Shown: piece by piece, positions 1 through 9,400 of the stretch
Numbering within the stretch: the first letter of the stretch is position 1
How the letters are laid out: each line of letters starts with the position of its first letter
NCBI GenBank assembly: GCA_030581615.1
Contig: JAKTTT010000071.1
Location: 39,051 to 103,050 of the forward strand
DNA length: 64,000 nucleotides
Direction of reading: 5' to 3'
Origin: Alloascoidea africana
Lineage: Eukaryota; Ascomycota; Alloascoideomycetes; Alloascoideales; Alloascoideaceae
Translations under genes and position numbers: made by a program
The notes under the pieces: generated by a model
The model's input: the letters and a program-made list of their open reading frames with translations, nothing else
Databases searched by the model: none
Told to the model about the DNA's origin: nothing

Positions 1-509
1 AATGAGGGTACCCCACCAGAAAGCTTTCGTTCTCTAGGATAACTAAACAACCGGCTTTTCAATGTAGAAACCGCTTTCACCTCTTGCTTAACACATGAAG
101 CTAGGTTTAAACGAGTAGCGCAGCTTCCCCCATTACTCAAAACTAAGTTGTTCTTGATGAAAAAGAACTCGGATCGAGCTAGCGTAGTCATAAGTGTGTA
201 TGCCTCTCCACGTTCAAGCTACCTGCGAGTAGGATATGGCTTGTGAGAACGACCTGAGCGAGGTTACAGGGGAAAAAAAGAGTATGCGACGGAGATAAAT
301 CACCAGTTTTTTCTAATCATCAGGCGAGATGTGATCTTAATGTTAGATAGAAATCTTCAACACGTGACTCGCATATGAGAAAGAGCGGCATGCGATTGGT
401 CTGAGAAATATCCCGGGTATTTCAGACTGAAAGTTCCGGAGTTAACTAAACTGATTGGAACTGATTTCACTTTGCGTTTTGCTTGGAGGTTAACAAGATC
501 AAAAAAGCC
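1..509. other. intergenic, upstream of LSM2
   Basis: No reading frame here resembles a known protein and I see no tRNA-like sequence. The last part must hold the LSM2 promoter and 5' leader. It may also hold the end of a gene lying outside the window, which I cannot tell. Confidence 0.5.
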
Positions 510-1054
510 ATGCTATTCTTTTCATTTTTCAAAACCCTAGTGGATCAGACGGTATGAGACTTTGGATGTTGAAATTGATCTTATTGTGACTAATTTTGGA
601 CGTGTAGGTGACAGTAGAGGTACTTATTTCGCCAGATCCGGGAGATTGTTCACACATGCTAATAATGATTAATGTTTGCAGCTGAAAAACGATCTTTCAA
701 TACAAGGCACTTTAAAATCAGTGGATCAATATTTAAATCTGAAACTGGATGAAATCAGTGTTTTAGAAGAAGCAAAATATCCACATTTGGTACGATATCC
801 AATTGCTATTTGATTTTAAAGATCGAGTTTTGAAAGGCTAATTTGTTTCAGAGTGGTGTTAAAAATGTCTTCATTAGAGGATCTGTCGTGAGATATGTAC
901 ATTTGCCTCCAAGTGCAGTGGATACAGCTCTACTAGAGGATGCAACGAGAAGAGGTAGGTAAAACAATTATTAGGTGAATTTGAAAGGCCGGTGTCTAAT
1001 TGTTTTGATTTAGAAGCTATGGCGGCATCTGGAAGACCTATAACGGGAAAATAG
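510..1054 (+). CDS. LSM2: LSM2, U6 snRNA-associated Sm-like protein, five exons
   Basis: Lsm2 is a subunit of the Lsm2-8 ring that binds the U6 snRNA 3' end in the nucleus and of the Lsm1-7 ring in cytoplasmic mRNA decay. Spliced exons are 510-551, 608-619, 682-789, 852-954 and 1014-1054, giving 101 residues. The product begins MLFFSFFKTLVDQ and contains the Sm1 piece VTVELKND and the Sm2 piece FIRGSVVRYVHLP, closely matching yeast and human Lsm2 in order and length. Donors are GTATGA, GTACTT, GTACGA and GTAGGT. Branch-like GACTAAT, TGCTAAT, GGCTAAT and GTCTAAT lie before the acceptors. Exon 2 is only 12 nt and encodes VTVE, which the Sm fold needs. The gene converges on BUD6. Assignment is firm; exact splice sites rest on reading frame and homology. 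Confidence 0.93.
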
Positions 1055-1447
1055 AGCAAAACAGGTTTGCAGTTTAATCTTTTTAATACTAGCTTAGATC
1101 AATTTGTTTTAATGCAAGGTAATGAACAGCGGTCAAGTATATAAATCCTGTAGATGTTCTTGGAGAGACATAGATTTCTTCTAAACACATCCCTTGGCTA
1201 AGTTTGGAGACGGCGTTACTAAAACTAAGAGAAAAAGCCCTAGCACTATATAGGTTGATTCATAACAACTAGAAGAAAAGTAATTTCTTACACCAAGAAA
1301 TAAAGAGAACCACGAAAAGACAAACCAAACATAAATCCGCTTTTGAGTTTTCACCACGCCAAACAGTGAGAATTAGTAGCGGCTAAAATCAATCAGCAAA
1401 ACCAACAAAAAAACCAGTGCAAAAAAGTTAGCCATTCCAAATTTTGC
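1055..1447. other. convergent 3' region LSM2 / BUD6
   Basis: A-rich DNA between two convergent stop codons. It should carry both 3' ends and their polyadenylation signals. No further gene is visible. Confidence 0.5.
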
Positions 1448-3862
1448 CTAAAATTCAAGGGTCATATTCTGAAACTGTGCTTTTAGATTCTCTTCATCTT
1501 TAAGTCGTCGAAGTCTCTCCGTTTCCTCTATGCCTCCAGATTTCTTCAACTTTTTAGCTCCAACAAAGGCTCCGAGCTCTTCCTCAAACTCGTCAATTCT
1601 AGTATCCAATTCTTTTTTCCTTAGCCTTTCAGCACGCTCAATAGCCTCTACTCTACTTTGATGATCCGGTGTTAAAGACGAAAGCTGGATCATGAGCGCG
1701 TTCTTAACGTCAGAGACATCCTCGTCAGGCGATAACAGTGGCATCATGACAGGCTGTTTGGGCTTTGAAACTTGGAATTGATCGCAACACTGTTGGACCA
1801 AACCAAACGTTTCAAGCGCTTTTTCGAGATCATCCGTCAAATCTCGAACAAGATCTTCCTGGAGATTGAAAAACTGCTGCTCATCACAAACAGTATCAAG
1901 TTCTTTCTCCCATACTTTCTTCCAGGAAGGCTTTGCCTTTACAATATAGTTACTCATTTTCTCAAGCTCCTCCTGTGCGTTCTTAATATCAACCTCTACC
2001 GCCGAAAGCTGCTTGGTATCCGGCCTGACGCCTCGCTGAGCAACGTCTTTGCGGAGCAACTCAATCGTATCCTGAATATCGTCCACTTTTGTGAGAAGCA
2101 AATCAGAATCCTTGGACAACTTTGAATGGCTGTTGTTAATGTAAATCCGATCTGCAAATTTGTTCTGTGGGATATTATCGGGTTCTTTGAGATCTTGAAG
2201 TTTCTGTGATATGCCAGAGATGATGGATTTGTAGGTTGAGTAATGGTTGTTACTTATCTGCCTCATGACAGATAGTTCCCTAGCGAAAGCGTCTAAGCGT
2301 TCAATTCCATCTTTGTCATGTTTCAAAGAACGCGTAGGCTTCACTACACTATCTTGTTTACTTGGTGTTTCCTTTGCTTGTGCCTCCTCCACTGGAACTT
2401 CTTTAGAGGGTTCGTTAACAGATATTACAGGAACAGACATAACTGTAGCTGCTGTTTCCTTCAACTTTTCTGGTAAATCTGTTTCCAATGTATCAATTTT
2501 AGACATGATCTTATCCTCCATTTCAGATATCTTTGTAACAAATGATGAAAACTTGCTTTCGAGAGCTCTCATCTGCTTTGAGGCAGTTTCCTCTTCTTGA
2601 AGAATCAACAAACTTCTCTGCTGGAGGTTTCCAACTTCGTGTTCCTCAAGTTCGTACTTTACCCCAGATTGAGGGTCCATGACATAAATATCCGGGAAAT
2701 TCTGATCAACTGGAGAATACGTAAATTTGTTTACAAATAACAGTTTGAGCGAAGCCAATGTCAATTCGTCGTTCTTAACCGTTACCTTTTTTACTTTAGA
2801 CCCTAGTTGTAAAAACACCACAATCGAATCAGGCCTAGAAGCTACTGTTGCAACAGGAGGTGTCGTGGTAGGCGCGCTGACAGTCAAAGCAGCATTAGCC
2901 GCCGTTGGAATTGGAACAGACGGCGTGGGCAAAGGGTGTGGATCAGGACTAGGGGATAAGCTATCGGTAAAGCCCTTCCCATTCGGTAAAGCGAGATGTT
3001 CATCAGGACCATTTCTTAACGGAGGCCGTTGATCTGGATCTCTCAAGGAAGGAGAGGTATTGGTTAGTTTCGCATACTGATAAGCAGAGAACCTTCTTGA
3101 CGCTCTTCGCTTAAGTGAATCACCATTTTGCAGTTGAGTCAGCGGGTCTTTTCTATTCTCAGAAGAAGGGCTCTGAGTCGTAGACCTTGGAGGTCTTGGA
3201 GCTTCCGGGGGATTTGTGTACGGTTGAGGAGGAGGAGGAGGAGGAGGCGGCGGCGGCGGCGGAGGGACCATTTTCTGAGAAGAAGCGCTATTGTGAGGTG
3301 ATTCCTTGATGGGTATAGGGGCACTAATCTTGGGAGTGCGAGCCTTGGGGACGCTTGACGGATCTCCATACTTGCGAGAGTGCTGGGTGCCTGAAGACGA
3401 TACCGTGCTCACGGAAGATTGGGACTTGTGCGAACCAGCACCTGAGATATCATCCTTCTTGGAGAGATTTCGAACGTTGGCCTGTTTCTTTTTCAGGTTC
3501 TGCAGCAGAGCGATGATTATTTCACGGATGCTGGGCAAGTACTTGTCGAGGTTTTCCTGACAGGGCACTTCACAAAGGGCCTCTTCCAACACAGTTCGCA
3601 AGGCCATCGGGACATCGCCCAGGTCACTAATCATCATTGTTAGATCTTGGTGGTGCAAAATGACATAAAAGAGTACGAACCTGACCTCCACGCCCGCGCT
3701 GGAGAACGCTCTACACGCCATCTTAAACTCATTGCCAAGGTAAACAAAGGCATCTGAAACGTCATTCTCTGTAAACTCTTGTCTAGCCCATCTTGTTAAA
3801 CTTTCGAGTAGTCGTTTTGTAGCCAGAAGCAGATGGGTCACGCTGGACTCAATTGTGCTCAT
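1448..3862 (-). CDS. BUD6: BUD6/AIP3, actin- and formin-binding polarity factor
   Basis: Bud6 is a polarisome protein that binds actin and stimulates formins at the bud tip and neck. The N-terminus (SSVTHLLLATKRLLESLTRW..) and the later ENLDKYLPSIREIIIALLQ segment are Bud6/Aip3 family sequence. A run of about 14 prolines follows (plus strand about 3226-3266), and the C-terminal half is a long charged coiled-coil region, as in Bud6. The frame is open throughout, but a 54-nt intron is likely at 3627-3680 (donor GTTCGT, branch-like CTAAC, acceptor ATTAG). Removing it joins VEV to SDLGDVP, the expected family sequence, and gives 786 instead of 804 residues. The intron is a multiple of three without a stop. 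Start ATG at 3862. Confidence 0.9.
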   Translation of the reverse strand: MSTIESSVTHLLLATKRLLESLTRWARQEFTENDVSDAFVYLGNEFKMACRAFSSAGVEVRFVLFYVILHHQDLTMMISDLGDVPMALRTVLEEALCEVPCQENLDKYLPSIREIIIALLQNLKKKQANVRNLSKKDDISGAGSHKSQSSVSTVSSSGTQHSRKYGDPSSVPKARTPKISAPIPIKESPHNSASSQKMVPPPPPPPPPPPPPQPYTNPPEAPRPPRSTTQSPSSENRKDPLTQLQNGDSLKRRASRRFSAYQYAKLTNTSPSLRDPDQRPPLRNGPDEHLALPNGKGFTDSLSPSPDPHPLPTPSVPIPTAANAALTVSAPTTTPPVATVASRPDSIVVFLQLGSKVKKVTVKNDELTLASLKLLFVNKFTYSPVDQNFPDIYVMDPQSGVKYELEEHEVGNLQQRSLLILQEEETASKQMRALESKFSSFVTKISEMEDKIMSKIDTLETDLPEKLKETAATVMSVPVISVNEPSKEVPVEEAQAKETPSKQDSVVKPTRSLKHDKDGIERLDAFARELSVMRQISNNHYSTYKSIISGISQKLQDLKEPDNIPQNKFADRIYINNSHSKLSKDSDLLLTKVDDIQDTIELLRKDVAQRGVRPDTKQLSAVEVDIKNAQEELEKMSNYIVKAKPSWKKVWEKELDTVCDEQQFFNLQEDLVRDLTDDLEKALETFGLVQQCCDQFQVSKPKQPVMMPLLSPDEDVSDVKNALMIQLSSLTPDHQSRVEAIERAERLRKKELDTRIDEFEEELGAFVGAKKLKKSGGIEETERLRRLKDEENLKAQFQNMTLEF

Positions 3863-4403
3863 CTAAAGGCGGGATCCTGTGTCAGATAAATGCTATTTCA
3901 ATCAATCATGTTTGGCATTCTTACAGTCTGGCTGGAGCTCGAGGAGGATCTCGAGCTCACTCGGACAGAATTGGGGGGAGACATTGGGTAAGAATGTGCT
4001 GGATGGAGCGTGATAGAAGGAGAAGTGGCATTGGGAATCCACAATCGATGTCACCTGACCTTCTCAAATTTGGGTGCAAAATTGAAGGGACGCGAACTGC
4101 GAAAACCCAGGCAAATGAAAGGTGCTTTGGCGACTCGGACTTGGCTACAATGATAATTGAAGGAGCTGGTTTCTTCTAAGAACGAAAACAAAACATTCAT
4201 ATTATGCGGCTATGCTTATTCCAGGACAAACACCACGCGAAATGTGTTCCAGGTGGCGTATGTAATAATACAAATCTATTAATGTTCCTTAAAAACTGAA
4301 GATGAGAGAGAAAAGAAGAGAAAAAAAAAATGACAAAAAAAATTAAAAAAAAATGGAGGCCAGAAGAAGAAGAACCACATAAGTAGATCATTAAAACGCG
4401 GAA
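3863..4403. other. BUD6 upstream region
   Basis: BUD6 promoter between two minus-strand genes. It contains the perfect hairpin at 3935-3958 and an A-run tract near 4318-4355. No supported gene; the short open frames lack recognisable features. Confidence 0.5.
3935..3958. repeat. perfect 9-bp stem hairpin
   Basis: GAGCTCGAG at 3935-3943 and its exact reverse complement CTCGAGCTC at 3950-3958 flank a 6-nt loop. It lies about 75-95 bp upstream of the BUD6 start, so it could fold in the 5' leader or be a dyad binding site. Function is inferred only. Confidence 0.6.
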
Positions 4404-5552
4404 TCATGTAGTCACGTCCAGTATAACACTTACATCGTCTACTTTCTCAGCAGCCAGATCTTTTAGAAACGGGATCAGATCGGTTAATTCACAATCGTGT
4501 AGATCAGAAAACCAACTCGATATCGGTATCGCATGCTGTGGGTGAAAGATGTAGGAAGTAGGAGAGTTATCCAAAATGATAATGTCTTTGAGATCGCGTC
4601 CGAGCTGAGATAGGTTCTTGATAAAATTGCCCTGGTAGTTGTAACAGTTTTCTCTAAACAGTCGATGGTGTATTGAATTATGAACGTCAAGAACGTCAAG
4701 TAAGGGATCTCCATACCGGCTTACACTGGCAGTGAATACGACCACTTCATAAAGTCCTCCAACAATCTTCATAAACTCGTCTACTCCAGGCCGTTTTATG
4801 ACATAAACATCGTGCACTATTCCATCAATTTCCACGGGAATAACAAAGTCTGCCGTTCTCAGGTAACTGAAACTACTGTGCACTAATGTTTCGTCAAGAT
4901 CCAGAACTAAACACTTTCTACCCGCCAAAGCTGGCCCTATTGGCGGTAGTAAAAAACCGGATGATTGGGTCACTTGGCTGGGTTGAATATCGGTAAATCC
5001 AAAGTTTTCGTCGTCTGCTGCCCCCAGTCCAGTTGGCGTGATATGATAAGGAGCACTTGGTAGATGGGTTGAATCAGTGTCTGATGGCGTCTGCATTGCA
5101 TTTATTGTTCGTGTTTGAACCTCAGCATCTGCAACAGGCCCTTGTTCGGGTGCCATGTCAGTGTCAGAAGCGACATGATTCTGGATGATGGTGTTGTTAA
5201 CGTGTGTGGTGGGGGATGTATTCGTTAGTGGCGTGTCACAGAGTTTCTCGTCGTCAGGAGTCGTCAGTGATGTTGCGGATTGATCAGTTAAATTGCTATT
5301 CTTTTCGGTGCTGGATTTAGAAGAGACTTCAAATCCTCCTTTGGCTTTATGCTTCAGCCGGTTACTTTTGTTTATTTTTGTAACGTTTCGAATGCCCGTT
5401 ACGCTTCGCCTTGACGGTGAATGTGATCGAGATTGGGAGTGGAGCATGTGAGCAGCATTATCTGAATGGATGGAGTTGGAGTCTGTATTCGGCGAGTAGC
5501 ACAACACCAACGCTGCTATTCTCGACAGTATGGAATGCTTGCGGGTGGTCAT
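4404..5552 (-). CDS. PSR1: PSR1/PSR2-type plasma-membrane phosphatase (FCP/SCP family)
   Basis: This is an HAD-superfamily serine/threonine phosphatase of the CTD-phosphatase-like (FCP1/SCP) group. The catalytic motif [13 protein letters not shown] places the DxDxT aspartates at about residues 218 and 220. Later motifs include [25 protein letters not shown] and [12 protein letters not shown]. The long Ser/Thr-rich N-terminal half and the C-terminal [18 protein letters not shown] stretch match Psr1/Psr2, which act in salt stress and bind Whi2. Length is 382 residues from ATG at 5552. In-frame sequence upstream starts only with GTG. S. cerevisiae Psr proteins carry a double cysteine near the N-terminus for palmitoylation; here only one Cys follows a hydrophobic stretch, so a short upstream exon is possible. 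Nem1 is the alternative but lacks this tail. Confidence 0.85.
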   Translation of the reverse strand: MTTRKHSILSRIAALVLCYSPNTDSNSIHSDNAAHMLHSQSRSHSPSRRSVTGIRNVTKINKSNRLKHKAKGGFEVSSKSSTEKNSNLTDQSATSLTTPDDEKLCDTPLTNTSPTTHVNNTIIQNHVASDTDMAPEQGPVADAEVQTRTINAMQTPSDTDSTHLPSAPYHITPTGLGAADDENFGFTDIQPSQVTQSSGFLLPPIGPALAGRKCLVLDLDETLVHSSFSYLRTADFVIPVEIDGIVHDVYVIKRPGVDEFMKIVGGLYEVVVFTASVSRYGDPLLDVLDVHNSIHHRLFRENCYNYQGNFIKNLSQLGRDLKDIIILDNSPTSYIFHPQHAIPISSWFSDLHDCELTDLIPFLKDLAAEKVDDVSVILDVTT

Positions 5553-5803
5553 TTTGCAACACGGTGCTGGCACTAGCTTGGTGAACTGAAACTGCCTTGA
5601 AGAGGAGGTTGGGTGTACGGGTGTTTCACTGCAACCGCCTGCTCGTTTAAGGGAAATCTCTATATAGCGTAAGAAAGAGTCGAAAAGGCTAAAACGTAGA
5701 CCTCTATTATCTATAGTACTAGGAACTCATGAACTCAATCAATATTACATAAAACAAAAAATAAACATAGATTTATCTTTTTTTAGTGTGTGGCTTCGAG
5801 GAT

Positions 5804-7288
5804 TTAGTCCTCCTGGGCCTTCACCCCCACAGAGCCTCCCTTGGCGATTCTGTTAGCCGTCAACGCAGCGACCACCGCGGCCCCAACGCCTGAGCCATCT
5901 TCAGCTGGCACGATCTTAATAGGGTGATCTCTCAATGGCAGGTTCCAATCGAAGATCTCGTCGAGCCCGCGTGCGGCTCTTTCTTTGAACTTCGGGTACT
6001 TGTTGAACACCGAACCATCAGCGGCTGCGTTGCCCTTCTTCAGGTTCACTTTTTTGGCTAGAGCGGCTACTCCACAGACGGACAGCCTTGCGGCCCTGGT
6101 ACCAATCAGCTCTGCCAAGCGCCTAACAAGGCGTCGCTCGGGATCGGTGGTGCTGACCCCCAGAACATGTAGAAACAGGTCCTCCACATCATTAAGGTTC
6201 TCGAAAGGGTCATCCTCGATGGCCGCGAGGAAAGAGGCATCGAGCTTGAATGGGATCAACAGGTCTTTGATATCTTGGCCCACAAACAGGACACCCTGGT
6301 CGTGGAGGTCGACGAGAACCAGACGGCACACCTCGCCTAGGTAATAGCCGGATATCATCTTCTCAAATGACTGCTGCCCGGGTCTGGGAGAATCGGTATC
6401 GATCATCACGTCATACTTTGTTCGCGGTAGAATCTTATGCTCGTTATCGAAAGATCCGTATTCGCAGTTAATCACCATGGGACCATCGGCATCAATTGTA
6501 TCGTCAAGCTTGCCCTCCAATTTTGGGACCTTCCCGGCAGTTTCCCAGTAAGCACCATTACATCCTGTCCCGAAAATGAGACCCATTTCTGCTTCTGGGT
6601 CTGTGTAACGGGAAGCTACCAAAGTGCCTGTGGTGTCATTGATTAAAGCAAAAACGCGAATAGGAACATCGGCTTCTTCTAGAGCTTCGTTGAGCATTGG
6701 CACAACATCTTCTCCTTCTACCCCGGGGATGTCAAAGCCCTTGGTCCAGCGCTGTAGATATCCTTCTGTAATTGCGTCCTGACTACAAGGGAAGGAAAAG
6801 GTAAAACCAAGAGCCAACTGTTTTGGCTCATCGTTCCCGTCCAGTTCTGCCACCTCAAGGAACACTCCTCTGTAAAAGCTTGCGACCGATTCAGCAATGA
6901 ATTGGAACAGCTCATGTTTGTCATCTGTTGTTCTGATATAGGAAGGAATTCTGTACTTTGATTGTGAAACATCAAACTTCCCATTGCCTAGAAGTCGAAC
7001 CAAAACCACTCTCAGATTGGTTCCGCCAAGGTCTATTGCAATATAGTCTCCCGTTTCCGAACCATCAGGGTAGTCCATGACCCAGGCTGGAATCATAGGA
7101 ATGTTACCGCCTTCTTTAGAGAGCCCTTTTTCCAGTTCTGCCACAAAGTGCTCTGTGATCGCCTTTAGCTTTGCGCTGTCCACGGTGAAAAGCGCTTCCA
7201 GCTTTGCAATCTCAGTCAACAGGTTTACTGGCACTGCAGCCATGGAGCCCTTCCTTGCAGGAGGCTTTTTGGGACCGAGATGAACCAT
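5804..7288 (-). CDS. HXK2: hexokinase (HXK1/HXK2 type)
   Basis: Phosphorylates glucose and other hexoses with ATP in the cytosol, the first step of glycolysis. Length (494 residues) and sequence match yeast hexokinases: phosphate-binding IDLGGTNLR at about residues 85-93, catalytic-loop ALINDTTGTLVAS, and GTGCNGAYWE. The N-terminus MVHLGPKKPPARKGSMAAVP closely matches Hxk2, including the serine in RKGSM that in S. cerevisiae is phosphorylated and controls dimerisation, nuclear entry and Mig1 binding. A glucose-repression role is therefore possible, by inference. The CTG in TNLR encodes an invariant leucine, which fixes the genetic code. Which S. cerevisiae paralogue it corresponds to cannot be decided. 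Confidence 0.95.
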   Translation of the reverse strand: MVHLGPKKPPARKGSMAAVPVNLLTEIAKLEALFTVDSAKLKAITEHFVAELEKGLSKEGGNIPMIPAWVMDYPDGSETGDYIAIDLGGTNLRVVLVRLLGNGKFDVSQSKYRIPSYIRTTDDKHELFQFIAESVASFYRGVFLEVAELDGNDEPKQLALGFTFSFPCSQDAITEGYLQRWTKGFDIPGVEGEDVVPMLNEALEEADVPIRVFALINDTTGTLVASRYTDPEAEMGLIFGTGCNGAYWETAGKVPKLEGKLDDTIDADGPMVINCEYGSFDNEHKILPRTKYDVMIDTDSPRPGQQSFEKMISGYYLGEVCRLVLVDLHDQGVLFVGQDIKDLLIPFKLDASFLAAIEDDPFENLNDVEDLFLHVLGVSTTDPERRLVRRLAELIGTRAARLSVCGVAALAKKVNLKKGNAAADGSVFNKYPKFKERAARGLDEIFDWNLPLRDHPIKIVPAEDGSGVGAAVVAALTANRIAKGGSVGVKAQED

Positions 7289-8152
7289 TTTTGTTTTTTA
7301 GTTGGGGTTTTGGATAAGGATTGATAGTTTTTATGTGCAAGAGCGAGTGATTTTAAATGCGTTGGATTTTTCAAATAGCCCTTACTGATAGATCGACAAT
7401 GCAGCCAAACTAGGTAGATTGTAAGGGGGGATTTTACAGAAAGGGAATAGGTCAAAGAGGCAGAAGAAAAGGGAAGAAGAAAGGAAAGGAAAAGAAAGCG
7501 CTGAAGAGTATTTATACAACAACGTCTGCGGCCATTATTGTTTGAGCCATCGGTATTAAAATCACAGCTTAATATTTCGGCTTCTATTTTTGCAGATTTT
7601 GCAAAGAGTCACACAGCATTGGAACAAGAGAATTTGTACCAGCAGCAGAGGCAGCAGCAGACGACAGGTAGCGAATTCTGCCTCTGCTCCGCCCCATGTG
7701 CTGAAAGCGGATAGCCGTTAGAAAGACAGAGCTCCAATCTCATAGACAAGTTTAAGCCTGTCTGTTGTGATGGATGAGCATCACATCTCAATATTCCAAC
7801 TTTTGTTCGAAAAACAAAGTGGATAGCTTGGCCTGTCTCGCGGATACCCATAAACCTTTATCCGGAAGCCTCATCGAGAAGTGAAATGTGTGATGAATTT
7901 ATTATTTTTAAAAAACAAGGCCTTCTGAATCAGAATTATGGAACTCGTGCCAAAATAAAAGAAACACAGCCAAATAGTAAATGCAATGATCAATATATAC
8001 ATACAAAAATGCTTCTATAAAAACACCAAGAACTATGCTGAACAAAATAAACTAAAAGAAGAATTAGGACGAAGTTGTTGGATTCTCCGAGAGAAGCCAA
8101 GCGAGGAATAAATAAATGGTACAAGTGCAGAACTATTATAAACCACACGGTC
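7289..8152. other. hexokinase upstream region and TPC1 3' region
   Basis: Contains a minus-strand TATA-like element (TATAAATA at 7509-7516), a pyrimidine-rich leader on the hexokinase sense strand, and a GGGGGG run near 7425-7430 that loosely resembles Mig1 or STRE sites. No gene supported. Confidence 0.45.
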
Positions 8153-9249
8153 TCAACCAGTATGTGAGAAGGGAATTTGATTACGAGACTTTTGGAGAAA
8201 ACGTAGAGATGCTTCATAGGTCCAAATAGAAATAGCACTTGCAGGCGCAGACTTAACAATAGCGACTGAAAATCCCTTGTATAGCCCTTTGACACCTTCA
8301 TGGAGCAATATCTGTTTTGCACATTTCACAACACTGTTGGGATACTTGGGAATGTCTTGGACATATAGTTGGCGATACAAACCTTGGACCTGTAGTCTTC
8401 GCCTAACAACGTCTAACGGGAACACCATTCCTTTCCCGATCACAGTGGCCACAAGACTAGAAACAGGTTCCGCAAACTTCCCCAGAGTCGCGCCTCCGTT
8501 CCTGTCCAGTAGTCTACGGATTGCTTCGTAACTTGTGAAGAAGATGCCCATATAAGGAGTGATTGAGAGCACAGCTGGAGTGACTCCTTTGAAAAAACCT
8601 TGGATGCCCTCCTGGTGGTATACCATTGATATCGCTTGAGGAAGATTTTTGAATATTTTTTTGTCTCCATTTCCTTGCGCCGCGAATCGAGTTCTCAGTA
8701 GATCAAAAGGATATGTTGTTGCTGAACTTATCGATCCAGCACAAGCACCAGTTATAAACGTCTGCGTCGTCTCGGGTAGATGAATCCCCATAGTCTGTTG
8801 CATATTGTTAAGCGCTTGATTGGTATAGTTGTAAGTAGCGAATTGACAGGCCCCATATAACAAATACAGTATTTCAGCAGGGACGTTTCCCTTCCATAAA
8901 GCCTATAGATCCCAAGTTAGAAACCAAACATCCACAAGGATGACCAACGAGACAGTACTTTACCTTAATCCCCTCTTCTTTGAAGATCGTCCGCATAGAC
9001 CTCCCTATGCCTGTGTATTTCTGGTTTATGACATCTATCTGGAGTTGTAGTCTTATCTTGACAGTGTCAAACGGAGCTGTGAGGAATCTGAATAAAAAAT
9101 TAGCATGATGATGTATGGAACATTACGACTGGAGGGAAGTACCTTGCTAAAACGCCAGAGACGCTACCACTGATCACAGCATCGTAGCCGGAAACCACAG
9201 CGTCCCGGTGGAGATGATCCTCTGGGCTGTTACTGTTGTGCTGAGTCAT
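8153..9249 (-). CDS. TPC1: TPC1-like mitochondrial thiamine pyrophosphate carrier
   Basis: Mitochondrial carrier family protein of the inner membrane; Tpc1 exchanges thiamine pyrophosphate for nucleotides. Exons (minus strand) are 9143-9249, 8964-9087 and 8153-8902, giving 326 residues. Three carrier repeats show the Px[DE]xx[KR]x[KR] signature: APFDTVKIRLQ, YPFDLLRTRFA and FPLDVVRRRLQ. The spacing and the NVPAEILYLLYGACQFATYNY segment fit Tpc1 rather than other carriers. Introns are 9088-9142 (GTACTT..CAG) and 8903-8963 (GTAAAG..TAG). An in-frame ATG at 9369 would add 40 basic, hydroxylated residues; carriers normally lack a presequence, so ATG 9249 is preferred. It follows MLH3 on the same strand. 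Confidence 0.88.
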
Positions 9250-9400
9250 GCTGGTAGTGGTGGTGAGGATGGTGCTGATGATGATGGGCGAGAAGAAGTT
9301 TTTCCTTGTCCGAGACCGCGCAGACGAGACAAGAAGATGCCGAGCTAATTTACCTGTGCACGAAAACACAACGTCCGAATGGTTCTTTCCTACTTTCTAT

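Noticed and set aside
5553-5573. Extension of the PSR1/2 homologue adding two cysteines
   Set aside because: It begins with GTG. The double cysteine is tempting because Psr proteins are palmitoylated, but a spliced upstream exon would be needed to use it and I see none clearly.
9250-9369. TPC1 start at the upstream ATG, giving a presequence
   Set aside because: Mitochondrial carriers normally lack cleavable presequences, and the downstream ATG at 9249 gives the family length.
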